35,930 nt of DNA from a bacterium (GCA_017482685.1 JAFUMP010000027.1:1-35930), one strand, 5' to 3'. Numbered from the stretch's first letter, positions 25,054 to 33,397 are shown. A program made the numbers and translations. Notes: generated by a model not told the origin, from the letters alone.

Positions 25054-25882
25054 TATTTACACAACGGCGATTAATACCCAAAAAGCAACAGTACAATGGA
25101 TGGATATCCTTGCTGATAACCTTACCAATTGCTACTCACCAGGTTTTAGAGAAAGCAAAGTCAACTTCAAAACTTTCCTTGGTGGTGCTGTAATTGATCA
25201 AAGCGTTAAAAACTTTGGTCAAGGAAAATCCACACCAGGAACTTCAAATGAAAACTTATTCTTTGAAGGAACAGGTTTCTTTGTGTTAAGAAACCCTGAA
25301 GGCAATGTTTCATACACACGCCTTGGTGAATTCACTTTCGATTCTGAAGGGGTTTATAAAGCAAAAAATGGTGCAACTGTTCAAGGATATATTCTTAACG
25401 ATAAAGGCGAAATTATGGCAGGCACAAAGTCAATAAGCGCCGACCTATACGAAGAAACCGCACTTAAAGGTGGAGCAATGAGTATTCCAACAACAAACAT
25501 AAAACTTTGGATAGACCCAAACAATGGTAAATTCTTGGGTAAATATGACGAATACGAAATCAAAAACGATGGAACCATTTATGGTAAAGCTGATGGAGGC
25601 AACCGCTCTGTTCCTCTTTACAAAATAGCGACAGCAAACTTCCATAATCCAAGTGGGCTATACGAAGTCAAGGATGGAATGTTTGTTGAAACCCCTGACT
25701 CTGGCAAGCCTATTGTCGGAAGAGGAGAAATCCGCTCTGGGTTATTAGAACAATCAAATGTCGGATTCAAAGATAATATGGCAAACTATCAAATGGCAAA
25801 AGTTCAAATGGAACTTGTAAACGCATTAATTAAAACAAACAAAGACCTACTACAATCTGCAATGGAAATGGCAACTCAATAG
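25046..25882 (+). CDS. flagellar rod/hook family protein (FlgF/FlgG/FlgE type)
   Basis: A 278-aa axial protein. The start is set at ATG 25046 after AGAAGG, overlapping the fliK-like stop. The N-terminal D0 helix (NTQKATVQWMDILADNLTNC, then YSPGFRESKVNF) is a variant of 'a.nt..i..NNiaNanTpGFk'. The core FFEGTGFFVLRNPEGNVSYT and then RLGEFTFDSEGVYKAKNG is typical of FlgE/F/G. The C-terminal SGLLEQSNVGFKDNMANYQM with a final helix ending SAMEMATQ is the FlgF/FlgG-type 'G.lE.SNV....emv.m'. At 278 aa it fits FlgG or FlgF (about 250-270) rather than the 477-aa FlgE. Which one cannot be settled without a tree. Confidence 0.75.
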   Translation: MNDIYTTAINTQKATVQWMDILADNLTNCYSPGFRESKVNFKTFLGGAVIDQSVKNFGQGKSTPGTSNENLFFEGTGFFVLRNPEGNVSYTRLGEFTFDSEGVYKAKNGATVQGYILNDKGEIMAGTKSISADLYEETALKGGAMSIPTTNIKLWIDPNNGKFLGKYDEYEIKNDGTIYGKADGGNRSVPLYKIATANFHNPSGLYEVKDGMFVETPDSGKPIVGRGEIRSGLLEQSNVGFKDNMANYQMAKVQMELVNALIKTNKDLLQSAMEMATQ

Positions 25883-25951
25883 GTGCTACGGCTTTGAATA
25901 TATAGAAAAATTTGAAAACTTACAAATAAAAACAGTTAAACTCCGTTTTAT

Positions 25952-25990
25952 AAAGGAATTGAAGAGAATCTTTAATTCCTTTTCTATTTT
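25952..25990 (+). terminator. rho-independent terminator of the second flagellar cluster
   Basis: AAAGGAATT (25952-25960) pairs with AATTCCTTT (25974-25982), followed by TTCTATTTTT. Confidence 0.75.
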
Positions 25991-25996
25991 TATATT

Positions 25997-26040
25997 AAGA
26001 AAGGTGCGGAAAAATTTTCAATTTTTCCGCACCTTTCTTT
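25997..26040. terminator. 20-bp perfect hairpin upstream of rbfA
   Basis: Bases 25997-26016 and 26020-26039 form a perfect 20-bp stem with a 3-nt loop, with GGTGCGG / CCGCACC as the GC part, A-run before and TTTCTTT at the end. It lies 15 bases after the preceding terminator and ends two bases before the rbfA -35 box. It works as a strong second terminator that shields rbfA from read-through. Confidence 0.8.
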
Positions 26041-26041
26041 G

Positions 26042-26069
26042 TTGAATGATTATTCATCCATGCTATAAT
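26042..26069 (+). promoter_or_regulatory. promoter of rbfA-truB
   Basis: TTGAAT (26042-26047), a 16-nt spacer and a perfect TATAAT (26064-26069) preceded by TGC (extended -10). An AAAGGAG site lies before the rbfA ATG. Confidence 0.8.
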
Positions 26070-26104
26070 TAAATCAAGAATAGTTTTAAAAAAAGGAGAA
26101 AAAA

Positions 26105-26452
26105 ATGTCTTTACGCAATGAAAGAGTTAGAAAAGAATTAATGCGTGATATCTCAGAAATTTTACATAGAGAAATTCGTGGCCTAGAAGGCGTTGTATCA
26201 ATAGTTGACGTTGAAGTTTCTCACGATAATTCTTTTGCAAAAGTGATTTATAGCGTTTTAGGCTCTCCAGAACAAGTTGAAAAAGATAAAGAAATTATCG
26301 AAAAAAACACAGGCAGAGTTCGATATGAAGTTGGAAAAAGAATTCGTTTAAGAGTTACTCCAGAAATCAAATTCGTATATAGCGATGGCTTAGAACAAGG
26401 CTCTCGTGTACTAGATTTAATAGAAAAAATTTCTAAAGGCGAAATAAAATAA
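26105..26452 (+). CDS. rbfA: 30S ribosome-binding factor A
   Basis: A 115-aa KH-like protein that binds immature 30S subunits and helps 16S rRNA 5'-end maturation. Landmarks: LRNERVRKELMRDISEILHR at the N-terminus, VSIVDVEVSHDNSFAKVIYS, and the RLRVTPEIKFVYSDGLEQG segment ending in IEKI. Length is normal. Its stop shares a base with the truB ATG (TAATG), so the two are translationally coupled. infB and nusA, the usual upstream neighbours, are absent here. Confidence 0.96.
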   Translation: MSLRNERVRKELMRDISEILHREIRGLEGVVSIVDVEVSHDNSFAKVIYSVLGSPEQVEKDKEIIEKNTGRVRYEVGKRIRLRVTPEIKFVYSDGLEQGSRVLDLIEKISKGEIK

Positions 26453-27303
26453 TGTTTGGCTTCTTAAACGTATACAAACCTCAAGGCAAAACATCACATG
26501 ATGTTGTTGCGATTTTAAGACGAGCAACCAAAATAAAACAAATAGGACATACTGGAACACTAGACCCTTTTGCAGAAGGAGTTTTACCAATTTGTATTGG
26601 AAAAGCGACTCGACTCATTGAATATCTTGATGACGACAAAGCTTATATTGGCACTGTTCAATTAGGTCAAGCCACTACAACTTATGACACCGAGGGCGAA
26701 ATCGTAAATACTTCTGATAAAAAAGTTAACTTAGAAGATATTGAAGCTATATTACCAAAATTTAGTGGTGAAATCGAACAATATCCCCCAATTTATTCAG
26801 CGATAAAGGTTAAAGGCAAAAAGCTCTATGAATATGCACGAGAAGGCTTAGATGTAAAAATCGAACCAAGAAATGTAAGCATTTATAAATTAGAAATCGT
26901 TGAATTCGACAAGGAGAAACAAACAGTTGATTTACATATTGAATGTTCAAAAGGAACTTATATTCGCTCAATCGCAAACGATATTGGTGAACACTTAGGA
27001 TGCTATGGACATCTTATAAAATTAGTGAGAACAAAAGCTGGCTTGTTTAATATAGACAAAAGTTTATACTTAGAAGAATTAGATTCGATTGAAAACATTC
27101 AAAAAAATTTAATTAACCCAATAGAATATTTAAACTATCCTAAAATTGAATTAAATAATATCCAAAAAGAAAAAATCTCACACGGCAATCCAATAGAAAT
27201 TCAAGCTCAAAATGGAATTCATATTTTAACCCAAAACAACAAAATCCTTGCGGTTTCAAATATTCAAGATAGACAAGCTAAAGCTTTAAAAGTATTTATT
27301 TAA
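26452..27303 (+). CDS. truB: tRNA pseudouridine-55 synthase
   Basis: A 283-aa enzyme that makes pseudouridine 55 in the T-loop of tRNAs. The catalytic aspartate is D38 in GHTGTLDPFAEGVLP; other family motifs are YKPQGKTSHDVV, YPPIYSAIKVKGKKLYEYAR, and KGTYIRSIANDIGEHLG. The C-terminal part (GNPIEIQAQNGIHILTQN) looks like the small PUA-like tail of the family. The 3' end overlaps the convergent next gene by eight bases. Confidence 0.96.
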   Translation: MFGFLNVYKPQGKTSHDVVAILRRATKIKQIGHTGTLDPFAEGVLPICIGKATRLIEYLDDDKAYIGTVQLGQATTTYDTEGEIVNTSDKKVNLEDIEAILPKFSGEIEQYPPIYSAIKVKGKKLYEYAREGLDVKIEPRNVSIYKLEIVEFDKEKQTVDLHIECSKGTYIRSIANDIGEHLGCYGHLIKLVRTKAGLFNIDKSLYLEELDSIENIQKNLINPIEYLNYPKIELNNIQKEKISHGNPIEIQAQNGIHILTQNNKILAVSNIQDRQAKALKVFI

Positions 27304-27709
27304 AAGAATATTTTGTAGGAGTTTCAGTCTTAAATTCTCTTGTAATAACTATTACATTTGAATCAACTTCTTTTATAACCCCAACATCTTTAGTCTCAAC
27401 TTCAACCGCCACACTTTTTTCTTCTACTTGTAGCGGCTTAATTACAGGAGCTTCAACTTTCATTGTTTCTGTTTTAGCCAATGGCTTTTGTTCGGTTTTT
27501 ATTAAAATCTGTGGTTTTACTTCATCCTTATTAACAACTTCTTGCAAAGTTTCAGTAGTAGCATTTTCAAGTTCAAGACCTGTTTCTTGAACAGATGAAA
27601 CAGGCAAAGATTGCTCTATTTTTTTACTATCTTTTTTAAACATAACCCAAGATATTAAAAACGCTAAAACTGTTGCCAATAATAAAATTACTATAACTTT
27701 TTTATCCAT
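27296..27709 (-). CDS. single-pass membrane protein, unknown function
   Basis: A 137-aa protein. The start is set at ATG 27709 after GTAGGTG; the TTG at 27727 lies before that site. MDKKVIVILLLATVLAFLIS followed by WVMF is an N-terminal membrane anchor, then KKDSKK. The rest is a low-complexity E/V/K/T-rich arm (VEAPVIKPLQVEEKSVAVEV) with a short beta-like end (SNVIVITREFKTETPTKYSF). This is a TonB-arm-like layout (anchor plus extended periplasmic linker) but with no TonB domain. Not recognised. Confidence 0.6.
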   Translation of the reverse strand: MDKKVIVILLLATVLAFLISWVMFKKDSKKIEQSLPVSSVQETGLELENATTETLQEVVNKDEVKPQILIKTEQKPLAKTETMKVEAPVIKPLQVEEKSVAVEVETKDVGVIKEVDSNVIVITREFKTETPTKYSFK

Positions 27710-27733
27710 ATAAACACCTACTTTCAATAATTT

Positions 27734-27763
27734 ATTTTAATGTGAGAAAAGAAATCCTGTCAA
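27734..27763 (-). promoter_or_regulatory. promoter of the 137-aa membrane protein
   Basis: A perfect TTGACA (27763-27758), an 18-nt spacer and TAAAAT (27739-27734) on the minus strand. Confidence 0.65.
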
Positions 27764-27980
27764 GAACAAAACAATCCAAACTTTTGTTCCATACAATTGA
27801 TAATTTTTTCAGTCATAAATTTTACTTGAATTTAAATACCGTTTAAAATGTATAAAAAAAGATTTCTAGATATAAAAAGATAGAAACAGATTTAAAATTC
27901 TAATAACATAGAAGTCAGACAACAATTAGCTAGTTTAAAGAATTTAATCGGCTATCAATATTGTTTAAAAGTTCCCAATC
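27764..27980. other. intergenic stretch with no recognised feature
   Basis: About 220 bases between the membrane-protein promoter and the terminator of the 1278-aa gene. I see no open frame with a ribosome site, no tRNA and no clear repeat. Confidence 0.5.
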
Positions 27981-28009
27981 AAAAACCTCCTAAAATTAGG
28001 AGGTTTTTT
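27981..28009. terminator. bidirectional rho-independent terminator
   Basis: AAAACCTCCTAA (27982-27993) and TTAGGAGGTTTT (27996-28007) form a perfect 12-bp inverted repeat with A-run and T-run on the two sides. It lies 17 bases past the stop of the 1278-aa gene on the minus strand. Confidence 0.9.
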
Positions 28010-28025
28010 GGATTTTATCTGTAAA

Positions 28026-31000
28026 TTAAATTTCTATACCATAATGCGATAATTTTTCTATAGGTAGTTTTTGAGGATTTATTGCAAATCCATCATTAAT
28101 GAATGTAACTATAGCTTCATTTGGATTTTCTTCGTAAATTGTTACAAGAGCTTTTTGTCCTGGTCTATCGGTGTCAAAAAGTTGGTTTATTTTTGGTTGT
28201 TGTGGAGTATTTACAGCTGTGCTTGCTTTTGTACCCATAACAATTCCTGTTGGATCGGGATTATTTATAACTCCTGCATTAATAAGTTTTAGCATTACAT
28301 CAGATTCATTACCTCTTAGTATTTCAATTGTTTGTTCAACTGTAAATTTACAAGAGCCATCTGGATTTTTGGTATTATACATTTGTTCAACGATTTTATC
28401 ATATTTTGCTACTCTTGATCTGATTTCGTGTGATGTTCCATATGGAGCTTTTTCGTCAGCTTGTTTTGTTATTTGTACAACAAAATCTCCAAAACTTCTT
28501 GGTTCACTTATATACCTTGCTGCTTGTTTTGCAGCAGCTTCAATAGAGGCTTCAGTTCCGTCAGTTGCTACAACTCTTACAAGATTAGTTAAATCATTTT
28601 TATGAGTATTCATAAATTCGATTGTAAAATTGCCTGTTTCCGGATATGGTAATGGTTTACCAGCTAGGAATGCATCTGTTTGTTCTTTTAAATATCTTGA
28701 AGCATTTAAAACTTCCGGATTTGTTTTACCAGGTCTTGTACCCCAAGCCGGAGCATCAAGAGCTGTGTTATCAAGAATTACAGCAAGGTTTCCTTTTTCG
28801 ATTGCGTTGCAGAAATCACTTACTGTCGCAGCTCTACCACCGGTTGCGATAAATGTATTTGATGCAGCTGCAGTTGCTTGCGAATAGCTTGCACCATCTG
28901 GTAATACATATTTTGGAGCATCTAAATATGCTGTTGTATTAATATCTTTTGGGAAGTTTGCAGGGTTAATATAATCTACATAATCTTGTGCAGTTGTATA
29001 GAAAATTCGCCCTTCTTTAAATCCAGCAATTTCAGTCGTAATTGCATCAATGCTTCCGGCATCTGCAGTTGGAGAAGTTATATAACCAACAGTTTTATCT
29101 GTTGCATAACCTCTTAAGTCAATCGGCTGGTGCAAATTGCCATCAAGAGCTTTCATAAAAGATTTTGTTACGTCTTCATACCCAGCCGGAGGTGCAGAAT
29201 AACCAGCTGTTGCAATTCTATATTTTGCACCTGATAATGCTTGTTCTGCAATATTACCTACTTCTTCTGCAGTTGTTACATTAGTAATCATATAAGGGTT
29301 TTCTGATGCTAATCTTGAAATGTTTTTTGCTCGTTCTAATGCTTTTTGTGCAACATTGTGTGCCTCTGTGATTTTACCTTCTGCTCTTAAAGCAACTGCT
29401 TGGCGAGCATAATCCTCGACTTCAAAAGCATATTGTTTAATAGCACTAGAATTTTGCCCTTTTGCACTATAAGCTAATCTTTTTGCATCATCAACGCAAC
29501 CATATAAGCTCTCTGTTGGAATAAAATCGCTTCTTAGCATTGCTAATCCTGCTTGAGGATCAGCATCATAGGTCTCTAATATTTTTAGCCATTTATGTTC
29601 AGGATAATAAGTAAAATCTCTATCATGTTTACTTGTATAACCTATTCTTTGGAGTTCAGTTGCCACATCTGGATGTTTTGCAGCTAATTCATTATACCTA
29701 GCAATTTTAGCATCTTTAACTGTTAATTCAGCGACTATATTAGGATCTTTTTGGTTAAAGAATGTTTCAAAATCAAGTCCAGATTGTTTATATTGTATGT
29801 AACCATTTATAATTTCATCTTTCTTAGCATTGAAACTTTTTTTATCTTTAAACTTTAGAGATTTTTTTTGACCACCAGAGGTTGTTAATTCCAATTCATA
29901 ATAAGGTTTTACTTTCTCATACCCTATGCTATAATCATCAGGATCATGACCATATCTATAATGTACTTCTTCAATATGCCCTTCTACAAATCTTTCATTA
30001 ATAGTTACCCCATCCTCATTTATCATTTTCATACCTAATTCAGTGGTTGCTTTTTTCATCTGATTAAGTTGTACTGCATTACCTATTGTAGATAACAGTA
30101 CCGTAAATACCATACCTTCCCAAGTAATTTGTTTTGTCATAAAGAATTCCATTGTAGCATCAGTTATTACATCAGCCCCCAACATAGCTGCGAATTGAGC
30201 AACTGTAGAGTGACCTTTCATAATAGCGGTTACGCCTTGAGCAACAGCACCACCAATAAGAACTGCGCCACCGGACATAGCTGCTTGTTTAAGAGTAGCT
30301 TCCCAATCAACATCTTTTAAAGTGGTTTCTAAATATTCGCCAAGCCCCTGCTCTCTTAATGCATCAAGAGCTTTACCGCTAGTACCTCTATCAATTACCT
30401 CATAACCAACTGTTGCAAGAGAAGTAGCTGCTGCTGTTGCAATTAAACCACCACCTAAACCAGCAGTCACATAAGTTGTTACAAGTATAGCTCCCATTTT
30501 AGTAAATGCACCGCCAATTTCTTGTGATACATTGTAATCTGTTACACGTTTCATTATATTGTTTTCAACACCATAAGCCGCTTTATATGAGTTATCATAC
30601 ATTGCTTGAACTTCTGAAAATTCTTTACCACCACCGGCTTCTAAAGTTGATTTATGCAATTCCTTTGATAGAGCTTTTGCAATTTGTTTTAAGACTTCAA
30701 ATTTTTCTTCCATTGTACCGTTTGCAACACCTTTTTCTTCAAAAGCTCTATTAAGTATTTCACCTCCATTAATTTCATTTCCATTTGCATCTTTCTGTGT
30801 TAGAAATTCTGCTAAATTATTAAATTCACGTTCAAAAACTTGTTCTTTTGTTGCAGTAATTGTACTTATCATAGTATTGGTTGATGGATCTGCAACTACA
30901 CTTTCTGTTTCTTCTCTTAATGGGGCAGGAGATAATAAAGTTTTTAATGTTCTATTAAAACTCATTTCAAATTCGTGATTTGCACTAGCATTAATATATG

Positions 31001-31862
31001 TCGTTTCAGCTTTTTGATATGCTAAAATGTTTGCATAGTCATATTCAACTCCGAATATTTCTTTAAACTTGGCTTTATAAGCTTCTTCGCCTTGCAACTT
31101 AGCTTCTTTTAATTGTTGAAGTTGAGCATTAGAGGCTTTTAAATCCTTACGAACTTTTGCAGCTGTATTTTCTGAACCCCAAATTCTACTAACTCCGTCA
31201 GCAATATCAGCAGCTATACCATCACGTTGCATTCGACCGTTATATGTTTTCCCATCTTTATCTTTTGTAGTCATTTCACCATCTTCGCCTACTCTTTCAC
31301 CAAAAGCTGAATAGGCTTTTTCAAGGAGGTTTTCAATTACTCCGTTAGCTTGTTCTTGACCAACTTCTGCAGAAGTATTTTGTATAGTTTGCAAATCCTC
31401 GCTTGTTAAATTCTGTCTATTTTCGATAGATTGAGTTAACGCATTTATAATACTGTCCAGTTTTTCCGTATTAATAAAACCAATCATTCTAAATTGAATA
31501 TTTAACTCAGTGTTAAATTGATTCTCAAAATCAAAAGTATCTATTCCTAATTCTTTTGCTTTATTGACTAATGCATTTAAAACTTTTTTACAAGCCTCTT
31601 TTCTTACTTTTTTATCATCGCCAATTTCGTCACAGATTAATTCTATGATTGATTCATCTTTATCAAACCCTCGAATAAATTTGATTAAATCTTGTGTTGA
31701 AAGATTTTCTATTTTATTAAGTTTTGTTTGAAATTCACTTTTTGATACAGCCGAACTATTATCATCAGCAAACAGCATAATTTCTTTTGCAAGTTTTTTA
31801 CCAGCTTGTGAATCTTTTTTGATTTTTTGATTTAAATTTACATTTGTACCTTTGATTTCCAT
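28026..31862 (-). CDS. large 1278-aa protein of unknown function, with hydrophobic centre and possible SLOG/LOG-like domain
   Basis: The largest gene in the window. The start is set at ATG 31862, eight bases after AAGGAG. No signal peptide. Residues 1-190 are helical and charged; 230-300 are coiled coil (LKASNAQLQQLKEAKLQG). Residues 449-600 hold glycine-rich hydrophobic stretches (AILVTTYVTAGLGGGLIATA; SGGAVLIGGAVAQGVTAI; TWEGMVFTVLLSTIG) that could enter a membrane. Residues about 880-1035 look like an alpha/beta Rossmann unit: TVGYITSPTADAGSIDAI, GRIFYTTAQDYVDYINP, and FIATGGRAATVSDFCNAIEK with GNLAVILDN, which recalls the GG-x-x-T-x-x-E loop of LOG/SLOG nucleotide-processing folds, with D for E. 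The rest is unrecognised. It has its own terminator and a palindromic operator-like site over its promoter. Secreted effector, sensor and toxin roles are all open. Confidence 0.7.
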   Translation of the reverse strand: MEIKGTNVNLNQKIKKDSQAGKKLAKEIMLFADDNSSAVSKSEFQTKLNKIENLSTQDLIKFIRGFDKDESIIELICDEIGDDKKVRKEACKKVLNALVNKAKELGIDTFDFENQFNTELNIQFRMIGFINTEKLDSIINALTQSIENRQNLTSEDLQTIQNTSAEVGQEQANGVIENLLEKAYSAFGERVGEDGEMTTKDKDGKTYNGRMQRDGIAADIADGVSRIWGSENTAAKVRKDLKASNAQLQQLKEAKLQGEEAYKAKFKEIFGVEYDYANILAYQKAETTYINASANHEFEMSFNRTLKTLLSPAPLREETESVVADPSTNTMISTITATKEQVFEREFNNLAEFLTQKDANGNEINGGEILNRAFEEKGVANGTMEEKFEVLKQIAKALSKELHKSTLEAGGGKEFSEVQAMYDNSYKAAYGVENNIMKRVTDYNVSQEIGGAFTKMGAILVTTYVTAGLGGGLIATAAATSLATVGYEVIDRGTSGKALDALREQGLGEYLETTLKDVDWEATLKQAAMSGGAVLIGGAVAQGVTAIMKGHSTVAQFAAMLGADVITDATMEFFMTKQITWEGMVFTVLLSTIGNAVQLNQMKKATTELGMKMINEDGVTINERFVEGHIEEVHYRYGHDPDDYSIGYEKVKPYYELELTTSGGQKKSLKFKDKKSFNAKKDEIINGYIQYKQSGLDFETFFNQKDPNIVAELTVKDAKIARYNELAAKHPDVATELQRIGYTSKHDRDFTYYPEHKWLKILETYDADPQAGLAMLRSDFIPTESLYGCVDDAKRLAYSAKGQNSSAIKQYAFEVEDYARQAVALRAEGKITEAHNVAQKALERAKNISRLASENPYMITNVTTAEEVGNIAEQALSGAKYRIATAGYSAPPAGYEDVTKSFMKALDGNLHQPIDLRGYATDKTVGYITSPTADAGSIDAITTEIAGFKEGRIFYTTAQDYVDYINPANFPKDINTTAYLDAPKYVLPDGASYSQATAAASNTFIATGGRAATVSDFCNAIEKGNLAVILDNTALDAPAWGTRPGKTNPEVLNASRYLKEQTDAFLAGKPLPYPETGNFTIEFMNTHKNDLTNLVRVVATDGTEASIEAAAKQAARYISEPRSFGDFVVQITKQADEKAPYGTSHEIRSRVAKYDKIVEQMYNTKNPDGSCKFTVEQTIEILRGNESDVMLKLINAGVINNPDPTGIVMGTKASTAVNTPQQPKINQLFDTDRPGQKALVTIYEENPNEAIVTFINDGFAINPQKLPIEKLSHYGIEI

Positions 31863-31891
31863 ACAACGCACTCCTTATATTTTATTTTGGA

Positions 31892-31935
31892 ATATTGTAA
31901 TGTAACACAATATACATTGTGTTACATTACAATAT
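31892..31935. promoter_or_regulatory. long perfect palindrome over the promoter of the 1278-aa gene (operator copy 1)
   Basis: Bases 31892-31910 and 31917-31935 are perfect 19-bp complements with a 6-nt centre (20 bp if the next T-A pair is counted). Its core is TGTAACACAA-N6-TTGTGTTACA. On the minus strand one arm contains GTTACA, which with TAAAAT 16 nt later is the likely promoter of the 1278-aa gene, so the palindrome covers the -35 region. Confidence 0.7.
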
Positions 31936-32063
31936 CCTTCGAAACAATTATAGATATTAGATTTGAGATAAAAACAGGGATTAAAAATTAAAAAAATAAA
32001 TGTAAATTTTTGTAACAAACAAAGGTAAAATATTAAAGTTTTTCAGGATTATGCCGTAATAGA

Positions 32064-32095
32064 TAATGTAACACAATGTATCTTGTGTTACATTA
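32064..32095. promoter_or_regulatory. second copy of the palindrome (operator copy 2)
   Basis: TAATGTAACACAA (32064-32076) and TTGTGTTACATTA (32083-32095) are perfect 13-bp complements with a 6-nt centre and share the core TGTAACACAA-N6-TTGTGTTACA with copy 1. It lies about 50 bases upstream of the rpsA -35 box. A related half-site, TTTGTAACAAA, lies between the copies near 32009. Confidence 0.7.
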
Positions 32096-32146
32096 GAGTA
32101 TTAAATTAAACTTCGTTTTTTTTATTACTCTTTTCCCTTATTACTA

Positions 32147-32175
32147 TTGTATTTTAGCAATAAATATGTTATAAT
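32147..32175 (+). promoter_or_regulatory. promoter of rpsA
   Basis: TTGTAT (32147-32152), a 17-nt spacer and a perfect TATAAT (32170-32175) with TGT before it (extended -10). An AAAAAGGAGA site precedes the ATG. Confidence 0.8.
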
Positions 32176-32210
32176 TTTCCCGTGTTTATTTGGAAAAAGG
32201 AGAATGCCTA

Positions 32211-33269
32211 ATGGTTGAAAAGTATTCAAACGAAGAATTTGAGGCTCTCATAGGGAAGTATGATTACAATTTTAAACGTGGTGATATCGTTAAAGGTGTT
32301 GTATGCTCATACGAATCTGATGGAGCGATTGTTGACATTGGTTCAAAAAGCACAGCTTTTGTTCCAAGCTACGAAGTATCTGCAGATAAAAAAGCTCGTG
32401 TTGAAGATGTTTTAGAAAAAAATACTGAATACGAGTTTTTAATCATTAATGATTGTGACGAAAACGGAAAGTTCAATCTTTCTTATAAAAAAGTTCATCT
32501 TGCTCATACTTGGGCTGAGTTAGTTAAAATCAAAGAAGCAGATGAAACAATTGCAGTGGTTGTTACTCAAACTGTTAAAGGTGGTTTAATCGTTGACGTA
32601 TCAGGAATCCAAGGATTTATTCCACAAGGTCAACTATGCGCTAGAGAAACCATTGCAAGCACTGGCGATAAAATTGAGGTTAAGATTTTATCTTTAGACA
32701 AAGCTCAAAATAATCTTATCTTATCTAATAAAAAAGTTTATGAAACAAATATGGCTGAAACAAGAAAAAATGTTTTTGCACAAATTGAAGTTGGCCAAAT
32801 TGTTAAAGGCGAAGTTGTTAGAATAACTGACTTTGGCGCTTTCGTAAATGTTGGCGGCGTTGATTGCTTACTACCACTTTCTCAAATATCTTGGAAATGG
32901 GTTGAGCATCCAACAGATTTATTAAAGGTTGGTCAAGAAATTAATGTTGAAATTATTGATATTGACCACGACAAACAAAGAATCAGCTTGAGCTTGAAAA
33001 ACACCGAGCCTGATCCTTGGATTAAAGCAGAAGAAGAGCTTAAAGAGGGTGACGTAAAAGAAGGTGTGATAACACGCATTAAATCCTTTGGTGCTTTCGT
33101 AGAAGTTCTTCCTGGAGTAGAGGCGTTACTTCCTCAATCTGCTTTAGCAGAACTACAAAACTCAAAAAATATTATTGTTAAAGCTGGTGATAAAATTGAT
33201 ACTAAGATTATCAAATTTAATCCAAAGGATAAACGAATTTCTCTTGGATTGCCAACTGATGAAGTTTAA
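32211..33269 (+). CDS. rpsA: 30S ribosomal protein S1 (four S1 domains)
   Basis: A 352-aa RNA-binding protein of the 30S subunit that helps mRNA binding. The start is set at ATG 32211, after AAGGAGA; an upstream ATG overlaps no ribosome site. Four S1/OB domains can be seen: about 22-90 (GDIVKGVVCSYESDGAIVDI), 105-172 (VVVTQTVKGGLIVDVSGIQG), 193-265 (GQIVKGEVVRITDFGAFVNV) and 280-350 (GDVKEGVITRIKSFGAFVEV). The third is closest to consensus. Enteric S1 has six domains and cyanobacterial S1 usually three, so a four-domain form is notable. It is a single-gene unit with its own promoter and terminator. Confidence 0.92.
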   Translation: MVEKYSNEEFEALIGKYDYNFKRGDIVKGVVCSYESDGAIVDIGSKSTAFVPSYEVSADKKARVEDVLEKNTEYEFLIINDCDENGKFNLSYKKVHLAHTWAELVKIKEADETIAVVVTQTVKGGLIVDVSGIQGFIPQGQLCARETIASTGDKIEVKILSLDKAQNNLILSNKKVYETNMAETRKNVFAQIEVGQIVKGEVVRITDFGAFVNVGGVDCLLPLSQISWKWVEHPTDLLKVGQEINVEIIDIDHDKQRISLSLKNTEPDPWIKAEEELKEGDVKEGVITRIKSFGAFVEVLPGVEALLPQSALAELQNSKNIIVKAGDKIDTKIIKFNPKDKRISLGLPTDEV

Positions 33270-33283
33270 TTAAAATAATAAAC

Positions 33284-33318
33284 AAACCCTTTGGATTAAA
33301 ACCAAAGGGTTTATTTTA
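33284..33318 (+). terminator. rho-independent terminator of rpsA
   Basis: AAACCCTTTGG (33284-33294) and CCAAAGGGTTT (33302-33312) form a perfect 11-bp stem with a 7-nt loop, followed by ATTTTAATT. Confidence 0.88.
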
Positions 33319-33397
33319 ATTGTATTTTAAATACTCAAATTAAAAAATTTCATTTAAAACATTTATTTAATAAAAAATATGTTTAATAATTTTATAG

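Noticed and set aside
28171..28887. Several plus-strand frames opposite the 1278-aa gene
   Set aside because: They are antisense shadows of one continuous 1278-codon frame with its own ribosome site, promoter and terminator; none has a Shine-Dalgarno or a recognisable protein pattern.
31892..32095. Palindromes read as transcription terminators or as ends of an insertion sequence
   Set aside because: They lie upstream of both divergent genes, have no T-run and are AT-rich; the 128 bases between them hold no gene and the copies are palindromes themselves rather than a terminal inverted pair. An operator is the better reading.
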